64,000 bases of DNA from Rhodoferax sp. (GTDB lineage: Bacteria > Pseudomonadota > Gammaproteobacteria > Burkholderiales > Burkholderiaceae_C). The notes below the pieces were generated by a model. The model made no database searches and was not told the DNA's origin. It saw only the letters and a program-made list of their open reading frames with translations. A program made the translations under genes and the position numbers. This document shows positions 53,527-63,881 of the stretch, piece after piece; within the stretch, counting starts at the first letter, position 1; each line of letters begins with the position of its first letter. The stretch is from assembly GCA_029866205.1 (NCBI GenBank), contig JARWZT010000022.1, positions 62,001-126,000 on the forward strand, written 5' to 3'.

Positions 53527-54846
53527 CTATTTCGGCTGTAAAGCGGCGTGGATACGCCGTGTCATGCGCCAGACGCCCCACAGCACCAGCGGCATCAGGG
53601 CACCCGTGGCGATATCGGGGTTGACCGGCAGACCCGCAAACTTCAGGGCCTTGGCGCCGTAGTACAGCAGGCTGACCACGTAGTAGGAGATGGCCGCGAT
53701 CGACAGCCCTTCCACCGTGGTTTGCAGGCGCAGCTGCATTTCCTGGCCGCGGGTTAGTTTTTCCAGCAGTTGCTGATTTTGCAGCTCGGTTGCAATATCA
53801 ACCCGGGTGCGCAGCAACGCGCTGGTGCGCGACACCCGCTCCGACAGCGTGGCCAGGCGCTGTGAGGTAGCCGCCACCGTCGCCATGGCGGGTGACAGTC
53901 GGCGCTGCATGAACTCACCAATGGTCTGGGTGCCAGGCACCACCTTCTCGCGCAGCTCCGCAATGCGCTGGCCGACCAACGTGTAGTAGGCCTGGGTGGC
54001 AGAAAAACGGTAACTGTGCTCGGCGATCGCGCGCTCCACGCGCGCCGCCAACGCCACCAGATCGTCCAGCAAGTCCTGGTCCGAGGCCGACTTGTTCTCA
54101 AGGCGCGCCGTGGTGCCCGCCAGCGTGCTCTCGGCCTGCGCCAGCATGGCGCTGAGTTCTTTGGCCACCGGCAAGCCGCGCAAGGCCATCAGGCGATAGG
54201 TTTCGATCTCCAGCAGGCGCTGCGAAATCCGCCCCGCGCGCGCCGGGCTGGTGCCCAGCGGCGCCACCACCAGCATGCGCTCAAAGCCGTCATCGCCAAT
54301 CCTGAATTCGGTGAACGCGCACGAGTGTCCGTTGCCCAGCATGGAGGCGACCACCTGCGCGCCGCCCAGCCAGTGACGCGCCTGTTCCATCAGGGCGCTT
54401 GGGTGCGCCAAATCACCGTGCACCATGGCCAGTGCCACGGCTGCCACCGTCGGACCGGGAATACGGCGCAGCCAATCGGGCGGCAGGGCGAGCTGCGTCC
54501 CAAGATCGGCGGCGCTGTGCATCACGTCCGACGAGGGCAAAGGCTGCACGATCGAGTAGCGGGTGAACTCGGTGTGGCGCTCCCACTTGACGGTGTAGCC
54601 ATCCAAACGCAAGCGCAAGAAGTTGTCTGCCAGACTGTCCTGGGAAAGTTCGCCCTGGCCGGGCAATCGCCGCAAATGCTCCCACTCCTGCTGGCGAGAA
54701 ATTCCGGTGTTCAGCACCGCCACAAAAACCACCAGCGCAGGCAACTGCAAGCTGGCCGGTGGGCGGGCATGGACTTCGTTGTGCAGCTGGGCGCGCAGCA
54801 CATCGTCGGGCGGAAGCAAGGCGTGAGGGTGGGCAATGGGCTGCAT
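53527..54846 (-). CDS. DUF3422 family membrane-anchored protein
   Basis: From the ATG at 54846 (MQPIAHPHALLPPDDVLRAQ) the protein has 439 residues. It matches DUF3422: NEVHARPPASL near the N-terminus, a long helical central part (about residues 200-370, probably coiled coil) and two C-terminal membrane segments (ISYYVVSLLYYGAKAL and TGALMPLVLWGVW). The function of the family is unknown; the layout resembles a cytoplasmic domain tethered to the inner membrane. Confidence 0.87.
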   Translation of the reverse strand: MQPIAHPHALLPPDDVLRAQLHNEVHARPPASLQLPALVVFVAVLNTGISRQQEWEHLRRLPGQGELSQDSLADNFLRLRLDGYTVKWERHTEFTRYSIVQPLPSSDVMHSAADLGTQLALPPDWLRRIPGPTVAAVALAMVHGDLAHPSALMEQARHWLGGAQVVASMLGNGHSCAFTEFRIGDDGFERMLVVAPLGTSPARAGRISQRLLEIETYRLMALRGLPVAKELSAMLAQAESTLAGTTARLENKSASDQDLLDDLVALAARVERAIAEHSYRFSATQAYYTLVGQRIAELREKVVPGTQTIGEFMQRRLSPAMATVAATSQRLATLSERVSRTSALLRTRVDIATELQNQQLLEKLTRGQEMQLRLQTTVEGLSIAAISYYVVSLLYYGAKALKFAGLPVNPDIATGALMPLVLWGVWRMTRRIHAALQPK

Positions 54847-55081
54847 GCGGATTATTTTGCCGCAGTTGACGTACCAGTCCCCAAGAATTTGCGCCACCGC
54901 ACATTGCCCTGGCTCCCGCACTGAATTTTGTTGGCACGATTCATGTGTAGAGAGCAGGCAATTGTCAGTGTTTCGACACCCGGAAGCGGGGCAGCGCAAA
55001 GGTGCGTTGCAAGACGGGCACCGCGATTTTCAGCAGATGACGCTGCCCGGTATCGGGCAGATCCATGGAGGAGCAGCCATC

Positions 55082-55489
55082 ATGGCCAATGACTTCGAAA
55101 TCAAGGCTCTGGACCGGGACCGGGGCGCAAGCGCTCACCAGCACGGTGCCGACGAACGCCAGCATCGGCGCGAACAACGCCTGCGCGCACTGCTGTCAGC
55201 GTTGCAAGCGGGGCCCATTGACGCCGCACGCATGGCCTTTACCGCCTTGGTGTCGCACGACCTGGAGCTCGCCCACCACCCCAGCCTGGCCCGGATCGGC
55301 TCGGCTTTGCAAAGCAGCAATCTGGTAGCCGCATTGCGCGCCGCCCAAGAAATGCAAATGGGTCCGGCGCCAGCTTTCAAGCACGCCACCATGCAGTTGC
55401 GCGTGAGCGACCCCACCCACGCCAAGCCGCCTGAGCACAAGGGATTTATCGGTGGCCTGACCGGTCGCCTGTTTGACCTGTCCGCCTGA
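55082..55489 (+). CDS. Hypothetical protein, 135 residues
   Basis: A strong GGAGGAG lies eight bases before this ATG. The product (MANDFEIKALDRDRGASAHQ onward) is soluble, helical and alanine-rich with no signal peptide; the tail FIGGLTGRLFDLSA is hydrophobic. Codon use is like its neighbours. I do not recognise a family. The frame is open upstream to 54836 but that part overlaps the divergent DUF3422 gene. It stands between DUF3422 and a LON-domain gene. Confidence 0.65.
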   Translation: MANDFEIKALDRDRGASAHQHGADERQHRREQRLRALLSALQAGPIDAARMAFTALVSHDLELAHHPSLARIGSALQSSNLVAALRAAQEMQMGPAPAFKHATMQLRVSDPTHAKPPEHKGFIGGLTGRLFDLSA

Positions 55490-55617
55490 AGACGGAGCCG
55501 CGCCGCCCGCACAAGGACAGCTTGTGGCTGCGCCTTGCAAACCCACGCCCATCAGGCCTATACCAAAGACGGTTACAAACGAGGATTGCCACTCCGGCCT
55601 GACACCCCCATCCTCCC

Positions 55618-56238
55618 ATGGAACGTATCCCCCTTTTTCCTTTGTCGTCTGGCGTTTTTCCGGACGGCGTACTGCAACTGCAGATTTTTGAGGTGCGCTA
55701 CCTCGACCTGATCCGGCGTTGCTACCGTGAAAAAACCCCTTTTGGTATCGCATGGTTGGCGCAAGGCAATGAAGTGGCGGTGCCTAGACAAGTACCCCGC
55801 CTGCACGCCGTGGGCACCCTGGTCACCGTCGAAGAATTGGAAACGGTACAGGCCGCACTTTTGCGGGTGCGCTGCGTGGGCGGACGGCGTTTTGCCCTCG
55901 GCGCAACCGAGGCCGGGCCCTTTGGCGTCTGGTTTGGAGAAGTCAACTATTTGCCCGACGACCTACCCGTGCCGATTCCCAGTGCACTGCAGCACATGGC
56001 CAATCAGCTTGGACGGGGCATCGCCCAAGCCCAGGCAGACCGTTTGCTGGACCAATTGCCCCTGCAAGCGCCCTACCGGCTTGACGAGTGCGGCTGGGTC
56101 GCCAACCGCTGGGCCGAACTGCTGCCGCTGACCGTGGACGAAAAACTAACGCTATTGGCAGAGGTGGATCCGCAGGTGCGACTGGCCGAGGTGGCGCAGT
56201 ACATGGGCGCGGGAACGGGAACGGCCGCGGGCGACTGA
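55618..56238 (+). CDS. LON peptidase substrate-binding (N-terminal) domain protein
   Basis: The 206-residue protein matches the stand-alone LON N-terminal domain (PUA-like) family: IPLFPLSSGVFPDGVLQLQI at the start and EVRYLDLIRRCYREKTPFGI next. No ATPase or protease domain is attached. Such proteins probably bind unfolded peptides, but their role is not established. No clear ribosome binding site precedes the ATG. Confidence 0.88.
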   Translation: MERIPLFPLSSGVFPDGVLQLQIFEVRYLDLIRRCYREKTPFGIAWLAQGNEVAVPRQVPRLHAVGTLVTVEELETVQAALLRVRCVGGRRFALGATEAGPFGVWFGEVNYLPDDLPVPIPSALQHMANQLGRGIAQAQADRLLDQLPLQAPYRLDECGWVANRWAELLPLTVDEKLTLLAEVDPQVRLAEVAQYMGAGTGTAAGD

Positions 56239-56484
56239 AGAGTAGAAAGATTGCCCGCATGCGCCGGTAGGCTTTGGCATCACTGCCGAGCGTTTGATGC
56301 AGTCTAAAACCGCCTCCCCTTTGGCGTGCGGCAACCCGCCCGACTGCGCCAGACCGCGCCAATATTTTTACAGCGCCACGTGCAGTCTTTTCAAAGCGAT
56401 ACGGGGCCCGTTGCTTGTAGCATGGTGGGGCTGATTTTTCTAAGCTTTGCCCCTTGACTGGCGCCAAGGCGCGCCCTTTGCTTT

Positions 56485-58320
56485 ATGTCCGTTTCTCCCC
56501 GTCTACCCCACCTCGGGCACCGCGTGGTCCGCGTAACCCTGCTGCGCTTGAGCCTGTCGATGCTGTGTGCCGGTGCGGTCTGCGCGCAGGGCGTCGCGGC
56601 GCTGCAACCGGTACCCCCACACCAGTGGAACGCCCCGATGGCCCGCCACCTGCTGGAACGCGCAGGCTTTGGTGGCACGCCCGCGGACGTCGATCAACTG
56701 GCGCGCATGACGCCCACGCAGGCGGTGCAACACTTGGTTCGCTACCAGCGCACGCCCGACGTCTACACGCCGTTTGAGCCCTCGTCCATCCACGATCCTG
56801 GCCTTGAGCCCTTTGCGCCTTCGCGGCCAGCCGCCACGGACATGGCCCGTGCCACCGGAGAAGCGCTGGGTGTCCAGGTCAAGCCCACCGGCAACCGACC
56901 GGCGCAGCAAGTGGCCGATCGCTACCTCTACTGGTTGCGTGCCTCCCGCCTGGAGACGCAGCGGCTGGGCTACTGGTGGGCCAACCGCATGTTGACGACG
57001 CCACGCCCCTTGCAGGAAAAGCTGACGCTGTTTTGGCACGGTCACTTCGCGACCAGCGAAGAAAAGGTACGTGACGTGCGCAAGATGCAGATTCAAAACG
57101 AGACCTTGCGCCAGCACGCCAACGGCAAGTTCCGCGACCTGATGCTGGCCGTAGCCCAGGATCCCGCCATGTTGGTTTACTTGGACGCCGCGGTCAATGT
57201 CAAAGGCGCACCCAACGAAAACTTTGCCCGTGAAGTGATGGAGCTCTTCACCATGGGAGTAGGCCACTACGGCGAGAGCGACATCAAGGAAGCCGCGCGC
57301 GCTTTTACAGGCTGGAACTACCAAGGCTTGTCGTTTGCCATTACCCCCGCGCTGCATGACGACGGCAACAAGTCACTTTTGGGGCAGACGGGCAATCTGG
57401 ATGGAGAGCAGGTCATAGACCTGCTGCTGGCCCAGCCGGCGACGGCAGATTTCATTGCAGCCAAGTTGTACCGGTTTTTTGTTCGTGAAACGCTGACGCC
57501 CGAGCTTCAGCAGGCGTGGGGTCGGGTGCTCCGCGAATCGGGCTACGACGTTTCTGCGTTCATGGAGAGGCTGCTGCTTTCGCAGGATTTTTACAGCGAA
57601 GCCACACGCGCTACCCGCATCAAGCCGCCGGTGGAGTTGCTCATTTCCAGCTACAAGAAAATGGAACTGAAGTCCGTCCCGGGCATTCCGGATTTCAACG
57701 ACCAGACCGATTTGCTGGGCCAAAAGCTGTTTTTCCCGCCCAACGTGGCGGGCTGGGCTCAGGGACGCAGCTGGATTACGCCAGGGCTGCTGTTGGCGCG
57801 TAGCAACGTGATGTACGACACCTTGTTTCCGTCGATCGACTTCATCCCCACGGACCGCGTTCCGGGCAGCATCTACCAGATCATTCCGGTGGCTGACAAA
57901 CTGGCGCGCGGCATGGATGTCGGCGCCGCTACCCAGGCAGAAAGCAAAGCGGCCAGGGGCGAGCGCCAACAAACGCTGGCAGTCACTCGCGAAGAAGAGT
58001 TCAACACCCGCCTGGCCAGCTACAACGCCTGGCGTAAAGCCATTGAAAAAGTGCGTCCCCTGCCGCGCTACACCGCCCAGCTCAATCTTTCGCAATGGAT
58101 GCGCGATGCCCGTTGCAGCACCACGGCGCAGGCGGTAGACCACCTGTTGCAGCGATTTGTCTCCGTGCCCGTGGCAAATCCGCTGAAGCAACAACTGGAT
58201 GCCCTGCTCACTGAGGAGCTAGGCACCCCGGATCTACGGCGTGCGGACAGCTATATGGAAGACGCTCTGCGCAACCTCCTGCATGTGATTCTTTCCCTTC
58301 CCGCTTACCAGTTGGGATAA
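56485..58320 (+). CDS. DUF1800 family exported protein
   Basis: The 611-residue protein has an N-terminal signal (basic start, then LLRLSLSMLCAGAVCAQG) and matches DUF1800: HLLERAGFGGTPADVDQLAR near residue 52 and LTLFWHGHFATSEEKV near 182. FAREVMELFTMGVGHY and the ending DALRNLLHVILSLPAYQLG are also typical. It is followed after three bases by a DUF1501 gene, a pairing seen in many bacteria. Function unknown; the product should be periplasmic or secreted. The 246 bases upstream show no strong promoter, only a GGGGC/GCCCC pair. Confidence 0.88.
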   Translation: MSVSPRLPHLGHRVVRVTLLRLSLSMLCAGAVCAQGVAALQPVPPHQWNAPMARHLLERAGFGGTPADVDQLARMTPTQAVQHLVRYQRTPDVYTPFEPSSIHDPGLEPFAPSRPAATDMARATGEALGVQVKPTGNRPAQQVADRYLYWLRASRLETQRLGYWWANRMLTTPRPLQEKLTLFWHGHFATSEEKVRDVRKMQIQNETLRQHANGKFRDLMLAVAQDPAMLVYLDAAVNVKGAPNENFAREVMELFTMGVGHYGESDIKEAARAFTGWNYQGLSFAITPALHDDGNKSLLGQTGNLDGEQVIDLLLAQPATADFIAAKLYRFFVRETLTPELQQAWGRVLRESGYDVSAFMERLLLSQDFYSEATRATRIKPPVELLISSYKKMELKSVPGIPDFNDQTDLLGQKLFFPPNVAGWAQGRSWITPGLLLARSNVMYDTLFPSIDFIPTDRVPGSIYQIIPVADKLARGMDVGAATQAESKAARGERQQTLAVTREEEFNTRLASYNAWRKAIEKVRPLPRYTAQLNLSQWMRDARCSTTAQAVDHLLQRFVSVPVANPLKQQLDALLTEELGTPDLRRADSYMEDALRNLLHVILSLPAYQLG

Positions 58321-58323
58321 AGC

Positions 58324-59523
58324 ATGAAACTCCACGACATTTCGCGCCGTTGCTTGCTCCAGGGCATGGGCGCCACCTGCCTCAGCGCGGCCTTTTCTGC
58401 ACACGCCACCTCCGCCAAGTCCACTGACGAGCGTATTTTGGTGGTGCTCGAACTCACCGGTGCCAACGACGGCTTCAACACGCTGGTGCCCTACGGGAAC
58501 GACCACTACTACCGGCTGCGACCGCGCTTGGGTCTAACGGCAAAGACGCTGCGCAAAATTGACGATATGCACGGTTTCAACCCCAGCATGGCTGGTTTTG
58601 AGCGTCTTTACAAAGACGGACAGCTGGCAGTGGTGCACGGCTGTGGCTATGACAATCCTTCCTATTCGCATTTCACGTCGGCGGGCTACTGGCACACCGG
58701 CGCGCCCAACAGCGGTGAGCCCTATGGATGGCTGGGCCGCTTGGCCGACGCCATTGACCCGGCCCTGACGCCCAATTTTCTGGTCGGTGTCGGCGAGCGC
58801 CAATCGCTGTCTGTGCACGCAGCGCGCCATGTGCCTGTAGTTTTCGACGACCCTGAGCACTTTGACCGCAAGGGCCTCTACCAGAGTCGGCGCTTGCTGG
58901 AGCAAGGCGGTGGCCCAGGCCCGGGTGCCAGCAACGCCTCGTTGGCCTATCTGGAAGAGGTGGCGCAAAGCGCGCGCCAGGCCTCGCAACAAGTCCGCCA
59001 AGCGTGGAGCAACTACCAGTCAACCGCGGACTATGGACTGATTTCGATGGATCTGCCCAAAGTGGCCGCCATGGTCGCGGCAGGTCTGCCGGCGCGCATC
59101 TACCATACCGCCTACCGCCACAATGCCTTTGACACCCATGTGCACCAAGGCGAGACGCACCAGCGACTGCTGGGCTATGTTTCGCAAAGTATCAGCGGTT
59201 TCATGCAAGACATGCAGCGTATCGGACGCGCCAAGGATGTCGTTGTGATGGTCTATTCAGAGTTTGGGCGCCGTCCTGCAGAAAACACCAGCCTGGGTAC
59301 CGACCATGGCACGGCTAACCACATGTACCTGGTGGGTCCCTCCGTGCGGGGCGGCCAGTATGGGCAGGCGCTTGATTGGACGACGCTCAATGCCGATGGC
59401 AACCTGTCGCACACCGTGGACTTTCGCCGCGTCTACGCCAGCGTAGCCCAAGATTGGCTGGGCGCCGACAGCACGCGGCTCTTGCGCGGTCGCTTTGAAA
59501 CCTTACCGCTGTTTTCCGTCTGA
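58324..59523 (+). CDS. DUF1501 family exported protein
   Basis: The 399-residue protein begins with a twin-arginine-type signal (ISRRCLLQGMGATCLSAAFS). The core matches DUF1501, part of the alkaline-phosphatase/sulfatase fold clan: LVVLELTGANDGFNTLVPYG near residue 38 and MVYSEFGRRPAENTSLGTDH near 308 with metal-ligand-type Asp/His. It is coupled to the DUF1800 gene. Its 3' end overlaps the convergent rarA gene by 21 bases. The enzymatic activity is unknown. Confidence 0.88.
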   Translation: MKLHDISRRCLLQGMGATCLSAAFSAHATSAKSTDERILVVLELTGANDGFNTLVPYGNDHYYRLRPRLGLTAKTLRKIDDMHGFNPSMAGFERLYKDGQLAVVHGCGYDNPSYSHFTSAGYWHTGAPNSGEPYGWLGRLADAIDPALTPNFLVGVGERQSLSVHAARHVPVVFDDPEHFDRKGLYQSRRLLEQGGGPGPGASNASLAYLEEVAQSARQASQQVRQAWSNYQSTADYGLISMDLPKVAAMVAAGLPARIYHTAYRHNAFDTHVHQGETHQRLLGYVSQSISGFMQDMQRIGRAKDVVVMVYSEFGRRPAENTSLGTDHGTANHMYLVGPSVRGGQYGQALDWTTLNADGNLSHTVDFRRVYASVAQDWLGADSTRLLRGRFETLPLFSV

Positions 59524-60840
59524 AGCCTGCGCTTGTCCGATTTTCCCGGCCGCGGCGTCCAGATCTTTCAAAAATGCCATCTTCTCGGCGATCTTGACCT
59601 CCAGCCCGCGCGGCACGGGTTGGTACCAGGTGGGCTCTTTCATGCCGTCGGGCAGGTAGCTTTCTCCAGCGGCATAGGCGTGGGGTTCATCATGGGCGTA
59701 GCGGTACTCGTGGCCGTAGCCCAGCTCTTTCATGAGTTTGGTCGGAGCGTTGCGCAGGTGCACCGGCACTTCGCGGCTTTTGTCGGTTTTGACGAAGGCG
59801 CGCGCCTTGTTGTACGCGTTGTAGCCGGCGTTGCTTTTGGCAGCCACCGCCAGATAAACAACCGCTTGGCCCAGCGCCAGTTCACCTTCGGGTGAGCCCA
59901 GGCGCTCAAAGGTGAGCGCGGCATCGTTGGCGATCTGCATGGCACGCGGGTCGGCCAGGCCAATGTCTTCCCAAGCCATGCGCACAATGCGGCGCGACAG
60001 GTATTTGGGGTCCGCACCGCCATCCAGCATGCGGCACAGCCAGTACAGCGCCGCATCGGGGCTGGAGCCGCGCACCGACTTGTGCAAGGCAGAAATCTGG
60101 TCGTAAAAATTGTCGCCGCCCTTGTCAAAGCGCTTGGCGTTGATGGCCAGGGCGTTTTCGATAAAGGTGGCGTCGATGTGCCGGATCCCGGCCGCACCCG
60201 CCGCCGTGTTGCATTGCTCCAGCAGGTTGAGCAGGCGCCGGGCATCACCGTCGGCGTAGCCCACCAGGGTCGCAATGGCCCGCTCGTCGAACTCCAAATG
60301 TCCCAGCACCTTGTCTTGGGCCCGTGCCAACAGCAGGCGCAGTTCGTCTTCGGTGAGCGACTTGAGCACATAGACCTGCGCCCGCGACAAGAGCGCGGAA
60401 TTGACTTCAAACGACGGGTTTTCGGTGGTGGCACCAATCAGCGTGACCAGGCCCGACTCGGCATAGGGCAACAGCGCGTCTTGCTGGGACTTGTTGAAGC
60501 GGTGGATCTCATCCACAAACAAAATCGTGTGCTGGCCCTGCGCCAGATTGGCCTGGGCCTGCTCCATGGCTGCGCGAATATCTTTGACGCCCGAGAACAC
60601 CGCCGATAGGGCGATGAACTGGCAGTCAAAACTTTGCGCGGTCAAACGTGCCAAGGTGGTTTTACCCACCCCCGGCGGGCCCCACAAAATCATCGAATGC
60701 GGCTTGCCCGAGGCAAAGGCAAGCTGAAGCGGCTTGCCCGGGCCCAGCAAGTCGCTCTGACCGATCACCTCGGCCAGGGTATGCGGGCGCAGCGCCTCCG
60801 CCAGCGGCGGCGTGGGTTGGGATGCGAAAAGGTCGGACAT
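59503..60840 (-). CDS. rarA: Replication-associated recombination protein RarA (MgsA)
   Basis: The 445-residue AAA+ ATPase has Walker A GPPGVGKTTLARL near residue 54, Walker B ILFVDEIHRFNKSQQDAL near 105 and sensor region ATTENPSFEVNSALLSR. RarA acts at stalled replication forks. The start is 18 bases downstream of lolA on the same strand, and the N-terminus has the SSB-binding-type sequence MSDLFASQ. lolA and ftsK precede it. Confidence 0.95.
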   Translation of the reverse strand: MSDLFASQPTPPLAEALRPHTLAEVIGQSDLLGPGKPLQLAFASGKPHSMILWGPPGVGKTTLARLTAQSFDCQFIALSAVFSGVKDIRAAMEQAQANLAQGQHTILFVDEIHRFNKSQQDALLPYAESGLVTLIGATTENPSFEVNSALLSRAQVYVLKSLTEDELRLLLARAQDKVLGHLEFDERAIATLVGYADGDARRLLNLLEQCNTAAGAAGIRHIDATFIENALAINAKRFDKGGDNFYDQISALHKSVRGSSPDAALYWLCRMLDGGADPKYLSRRIVRMAWEDIGLADPRAMQIANDAALTFERLGSPEGELALGQAVVYLAVAAKSNAGYNAYNKARAFVKTDKSREVPVHLRNAPTKLMKELGYGHEYRYAHDEPHAYAAGESYLPDGMKEPTWYQPVPRGLEVKIAEKMAFLKDLDAAAGKIGQAQASDGKQR

Positions 60841-60858
60841 ATCGGCCTGCCGCGTGCC

Positions 60859-61512
60859 CTATTGCCGCACCACATCCACCCCCGCCGGAGGTTTGAACGC
60901 GAAGCTGCTGGCGTCCAGCGCGGCGTTGGGCTCAAAGGCAGTGAACCGCAGAACCGAGCGCTGCCCGAAGCTGTCCAATATCTCCAGCGTGGCCAGCATG
61001 CCCCCTTTGAATCCCACGCGCACGCTGTGCAGGCTGCCGTCTTTGGTGCGCGGTTTGGCTTGCAGCCATTCCTGGCCATCGGCGGCGGGCGCATCGCTGA
61101 GCTCATATTCCGCCTGCAGGGCCTTGAAGTCAGGCGCCGCGGCAATCAGGGCGGCCGGGGTCGAACCCAGCGCCGCAGCCTGATTGCGCGCGGTCACCTG
61201 GGCCAGATCCACGTCGTAAAGCCACAGGGTTTGGCCGTCCGCCACGATGCTTTGCTCAAAGGGCTTTTTGTAGACAAACTTGAACCGGTTGGGCCGGGCG
61301 AATTCAAAGCTGCCGCTTGACACTTTGGCACGCACCACTTGGCCGTCTTTGGCTGGGGCGCTCACGGTTTGGGTGAAACTGGCGCGGCCACTTTTGACGT
61401 TTTTGACAAAAGCGTCCAGGCTCTCCATACCGCCGGCCTGCGACCCACTGGCCGCCAGCGCGAACAGTCCGCCCCAAGCCGCTTTTTGCCAAAAAAATGC
61501 CATACGCATCAT
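60859..61512 (-). CDS. lolA: Outer-membrane lipoprotein carrier LolA
   Basis: The 217-residue protein has a signal peptide ([20 protein letters not shown]) and the LolA beta-sheet core ([38 protein letters not shown]). It carries lipoproteins across the periplasm to LolB. The ATG overlaps the ftsK stop (ATGA); an ATG six bases later is an alternative. Confidence 0.92.
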   Translation of the reverse strand: MMRMAFFWQKAAWGGLFALAASGSQAGGMESLDAFVKNVKSGRASFTQTVSAPAKDGQVVRAKVSSGSFEFARPNRFKFVYKKPFEQSIVADGQTLWLYDVDLAQVTARNQAAALGSTPAALIAAAPDFKALQAEYELSDAPAADGQEWLQAKPRTKDGSLHSVRVGFKGGMLATLEILDSFGQRSVLRFTAFEPNAALDASSFAFKPPAGVDVVRQ

Positions 61513-63881
61513 TCGGCGCGCGCCGGCACCAATATTTCGCGCTGTCCACTGCCGCTCATGGAGCTGACCAGTCCGGCTTTTTCCATGTCTTCGACCAGCC
61601 GCGCAGCGCGGTTGTAGCCAATTTTCAGGTGCCGCTGCACCAATGAAATGCTGGCCTTTCGGTTTTTCAGTACCACTTCCACGGCCTGGTCGTACAGCGC
61701 GTCTTTTTCGCCGCCCACGTCGCCAAAGGTGCCATCACCATCGTCGCCGTCCGCAGTGCCGCCCTCCAACAGGCCTTCCACGTAATTGGGCTCGCCGCCC
61801 TGCTCTTTCAGGTATTTCACGACGCGGTGCACTTCTTCGTCGCTCACAAAGGCACCGTGCACGCGAATCGGCAGGCCCGTGCCGCTGGGCATGTACAACA
61901 TGTCACCCATGCCCAACAGCGCCTCGGCGCCCATTTGGTCCAGGATAGTGCGGCTGTCGATCTTGCTGCTCACCTGAAACGCAATACGGGTCGGGATATT
62001 GGCCTTGATCAGGCCGGTAATCACATCCACGCTGGGACGCTGGGTGGCCAAAATCAAATGGATGCCAGCCGCGCGGGCTTTTTGTGCAAGACGGGCGATG
62101 AGTTCTTCGATTTTCTTGCCGACCACCATCATCAAATCGGCCAGCTCGTCGATCACGACCACGATGTGCGGCAGGCGCTGCAATGGCTCGGGGTCTTCGG
62201 GCGTCAGGCTGAACGGGTTGTAAATGAAGGTGCCGTTGGCTGTGGCCTCGTCCAGTTTGGCGTTAAAGCCCGCCAGATTGCGCACGCCCATCTTGCTCAT
62301 CAGTTTGTAGCGCTTCTCCATCTCGGCCACACACCAGTTCAGGCCGTGGGCGGCTTGGCGCATGTCGGTCACCACGGGTGCCAGCAGGTGCGGGATACCT
62401 TCGTAGACGCTCATCTCCAACATCTTGGGGTCGATCATCAGCAGCCGCACATCACGCGCCTCGGCCTTGTACAAAAGGCTCAAAATCATGGCGTTAATTC
62501 CCACCGACTTGCCTGAACCGGTGGTACCGGCCACCAGCACGTGGGGCATTTTGGCCAGGTCGGCCACGATCGGGTTGCCAATGATGTCCTTGCCCAATCC
62601 CATGGTGAGCAGCGATTTGGCGTCGTGGTAGACCTGCGAGCCCAATATCTCGGACAGGCGAATCGACTGGCGCTTGGCGTTGGGCAGCTCCAACGCCATG
62701 TAGTTTTTGCCGGGGATTGTCTCCACCACCCGGATGGACACCAGGCTGAGCGAGCGCGCCAGGTCCTTGGCCAGACCGACAATTTGCGAACCTTTGACTC
62801 CGGTGGCCGGCTCAATCTCGTAACGGGTAATCACCGGGCCGGGCTGGGCCAGTACCACCCGTACTTCCACACCAAAATCCTTGAGCTTTTTCTCAATCAT
62901 GCGGCTGGTCATCTCCAGCGTCTCGCTGGACACGGTTTCCTGGCGCAGCAGCGCCTCGTCCAACAAGGCCACCTGCGGCAACTTGCTGTCGGGCATTTCC
63001 GAAAACAGGGGTTTTTGCCTCTCTTTGGCCACCCGCGTACTGGGCGGCACTTCCACTGCCGCCGGCTCGATGACCACACGGGGCTCTGGCGTCACCAGAA
63101 TCACGGGCGCGGTGTCGGCAAGGTCACCGGGCGCCACCTCCATCAGAGGCTCGGTGAAAAGCACTTCGCGCTCGCGGACCGCTTTTTGACCCAATTCGAT
63201 GTCCTGGGCAATTTCACGACGCGCTTGCAACGACTCCCAGCGCCCATCAATCCAGGCGCCCACGCGTTCTGCCGCGCGCAGCCACGAGAAACCAAAGGCC
63301 CAACCCGCGCCCAACAGCCCCAAAGCCACCGCGATCAGCCCAGAGCCCGAAAATCCCAGCAAGCGCACGCTGCTTGCACCGAGCAAATACCCGACGATGC
63401 CGCCGCTGTGGCCCGGCATGTGGGGCTCCAAACGGTACAAACGGGTCCATTCCAGCGTGGCACTGGCGCACAGCAGCACCACCAAGCCGATCCAGAACAA
63501 CACCTGGCGGTAGGACCGGGGGGCCGGCTCGGGGATATCGGTGTCCGCGGCAGCCGGTGTACCCCAGCGCTGAGAAACCAGAGAAACCCAGGCGCGTACC
63601 GCCACCGCCAGCAGCCACCAGGCCGAATACCCCAACAAGAAATAAGCCAAGTCCGCCAGCACGGCGCCCGCGCGCCCGGCATGGTTCAAGGGCGCGGATC
63701 CGGTACCCGAAGTGGTCCAAGCCGCATCTTGGGCAGAGTAGCTGCCCAAGGCCAGCAGGGCGAAAGCGATGACCAGGAAGCCACCAAGAATCGCAAATTC
63801 AGCGGCAAATCGGGCCCAACCGCTGGGCACGGGGGGCGGTTCGTAGGGTTTGGAGTGGAGGGTGTGCAGCGAATAGGTCAT
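61509..63881 (-). CDS. ftsK: DNA translocase FtsK
   Basis: The 790-residue protein has four N-terminal membrane helices (within residues 25-190), a short linker, the translocase motor with Walker [16 protein letters not shown] near 458 and Walker [16 protein letters not shown], and a C-terminal gamma winged helix ([19 protein letters not shown]) that reads KOPS sites. It couples chromosome segregation to division. The linker is short compared with E. coli FtsK. It starts the ftsK-lolA-rarA operon. Confidence 0.96.
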   Translation of the reverse strand: MTYSLHTLHSKPYEPPPVPSGWARFAAEFAILGGFLVIAFALLALGSYSAQDAAWTTSGTGSAPLNHAGRAGAVLADLAYFLLGYSAWWLLAVAVRAWVSLVSQRWGTPAAADTDIPEPAPRSYRQVLFWIGLVVLLCASATLEWTRLYRLEPHMPGHSGGIVGYLLGASSVRLLGFSGSGLIAVALGLLGAGWAFGFSWLRAAERVGAWIDGRWESLQARREIAQDIELGQKAVREREVLFTEPLMEVAPGDLADTAPVILVTPEPRVVIEPAAVEVPPSTRVAKERQKPLFSEMPDSKLPQVALLDEALLRQETVSSETLEMTSRMIEKKLKDFGVEVRVVLAQPGPVITRYEIEPATGVKGSQIVGLAKDLARSLSLVSIRVVETIPGKNYMALELPNAKRQSIRLSEILGSQVYHDAKSLLTMGLGKDIIGNPIVADLAKMPHVLVAGTTGSGKSVGINAMILSLLYKAEARDVRLLMIDPKMLEMSVYEGIPHLLAPVVTDMRQAAHGLNWCVAEMEKRYKLMSKMGVRNLAGFNAKLDEATANGTFIYNPFSLTPEDPEPLQRLPHIVVVIDELADLMMVVGKKIEELIARLAQKARAAGIHLILATQRPSVDVITGLIKANIPTRIAFQVSSKIDSRTILDQMGAEALLGMGDMLYMPSGTGLPIRVHGAFVSDEEVHRVVKYLKEQGGEPNYVEGLLEGGTADGDDGDGTFGDVGGEKDALYDQAVEVVLKNRKASISLVQRHLKIGYNRAARLVEDMEKAGLVSSMSGSGQREILVPARAE

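Noticed and set aside
54965..55165. Short lipoprotein-like frame on the minus strand
   Set aside because: It has a lipobox-like stretch but only a weak ribosome binding site, and it overlaps a plus-strand gene with a strong one; kept only as an open question in the findings.
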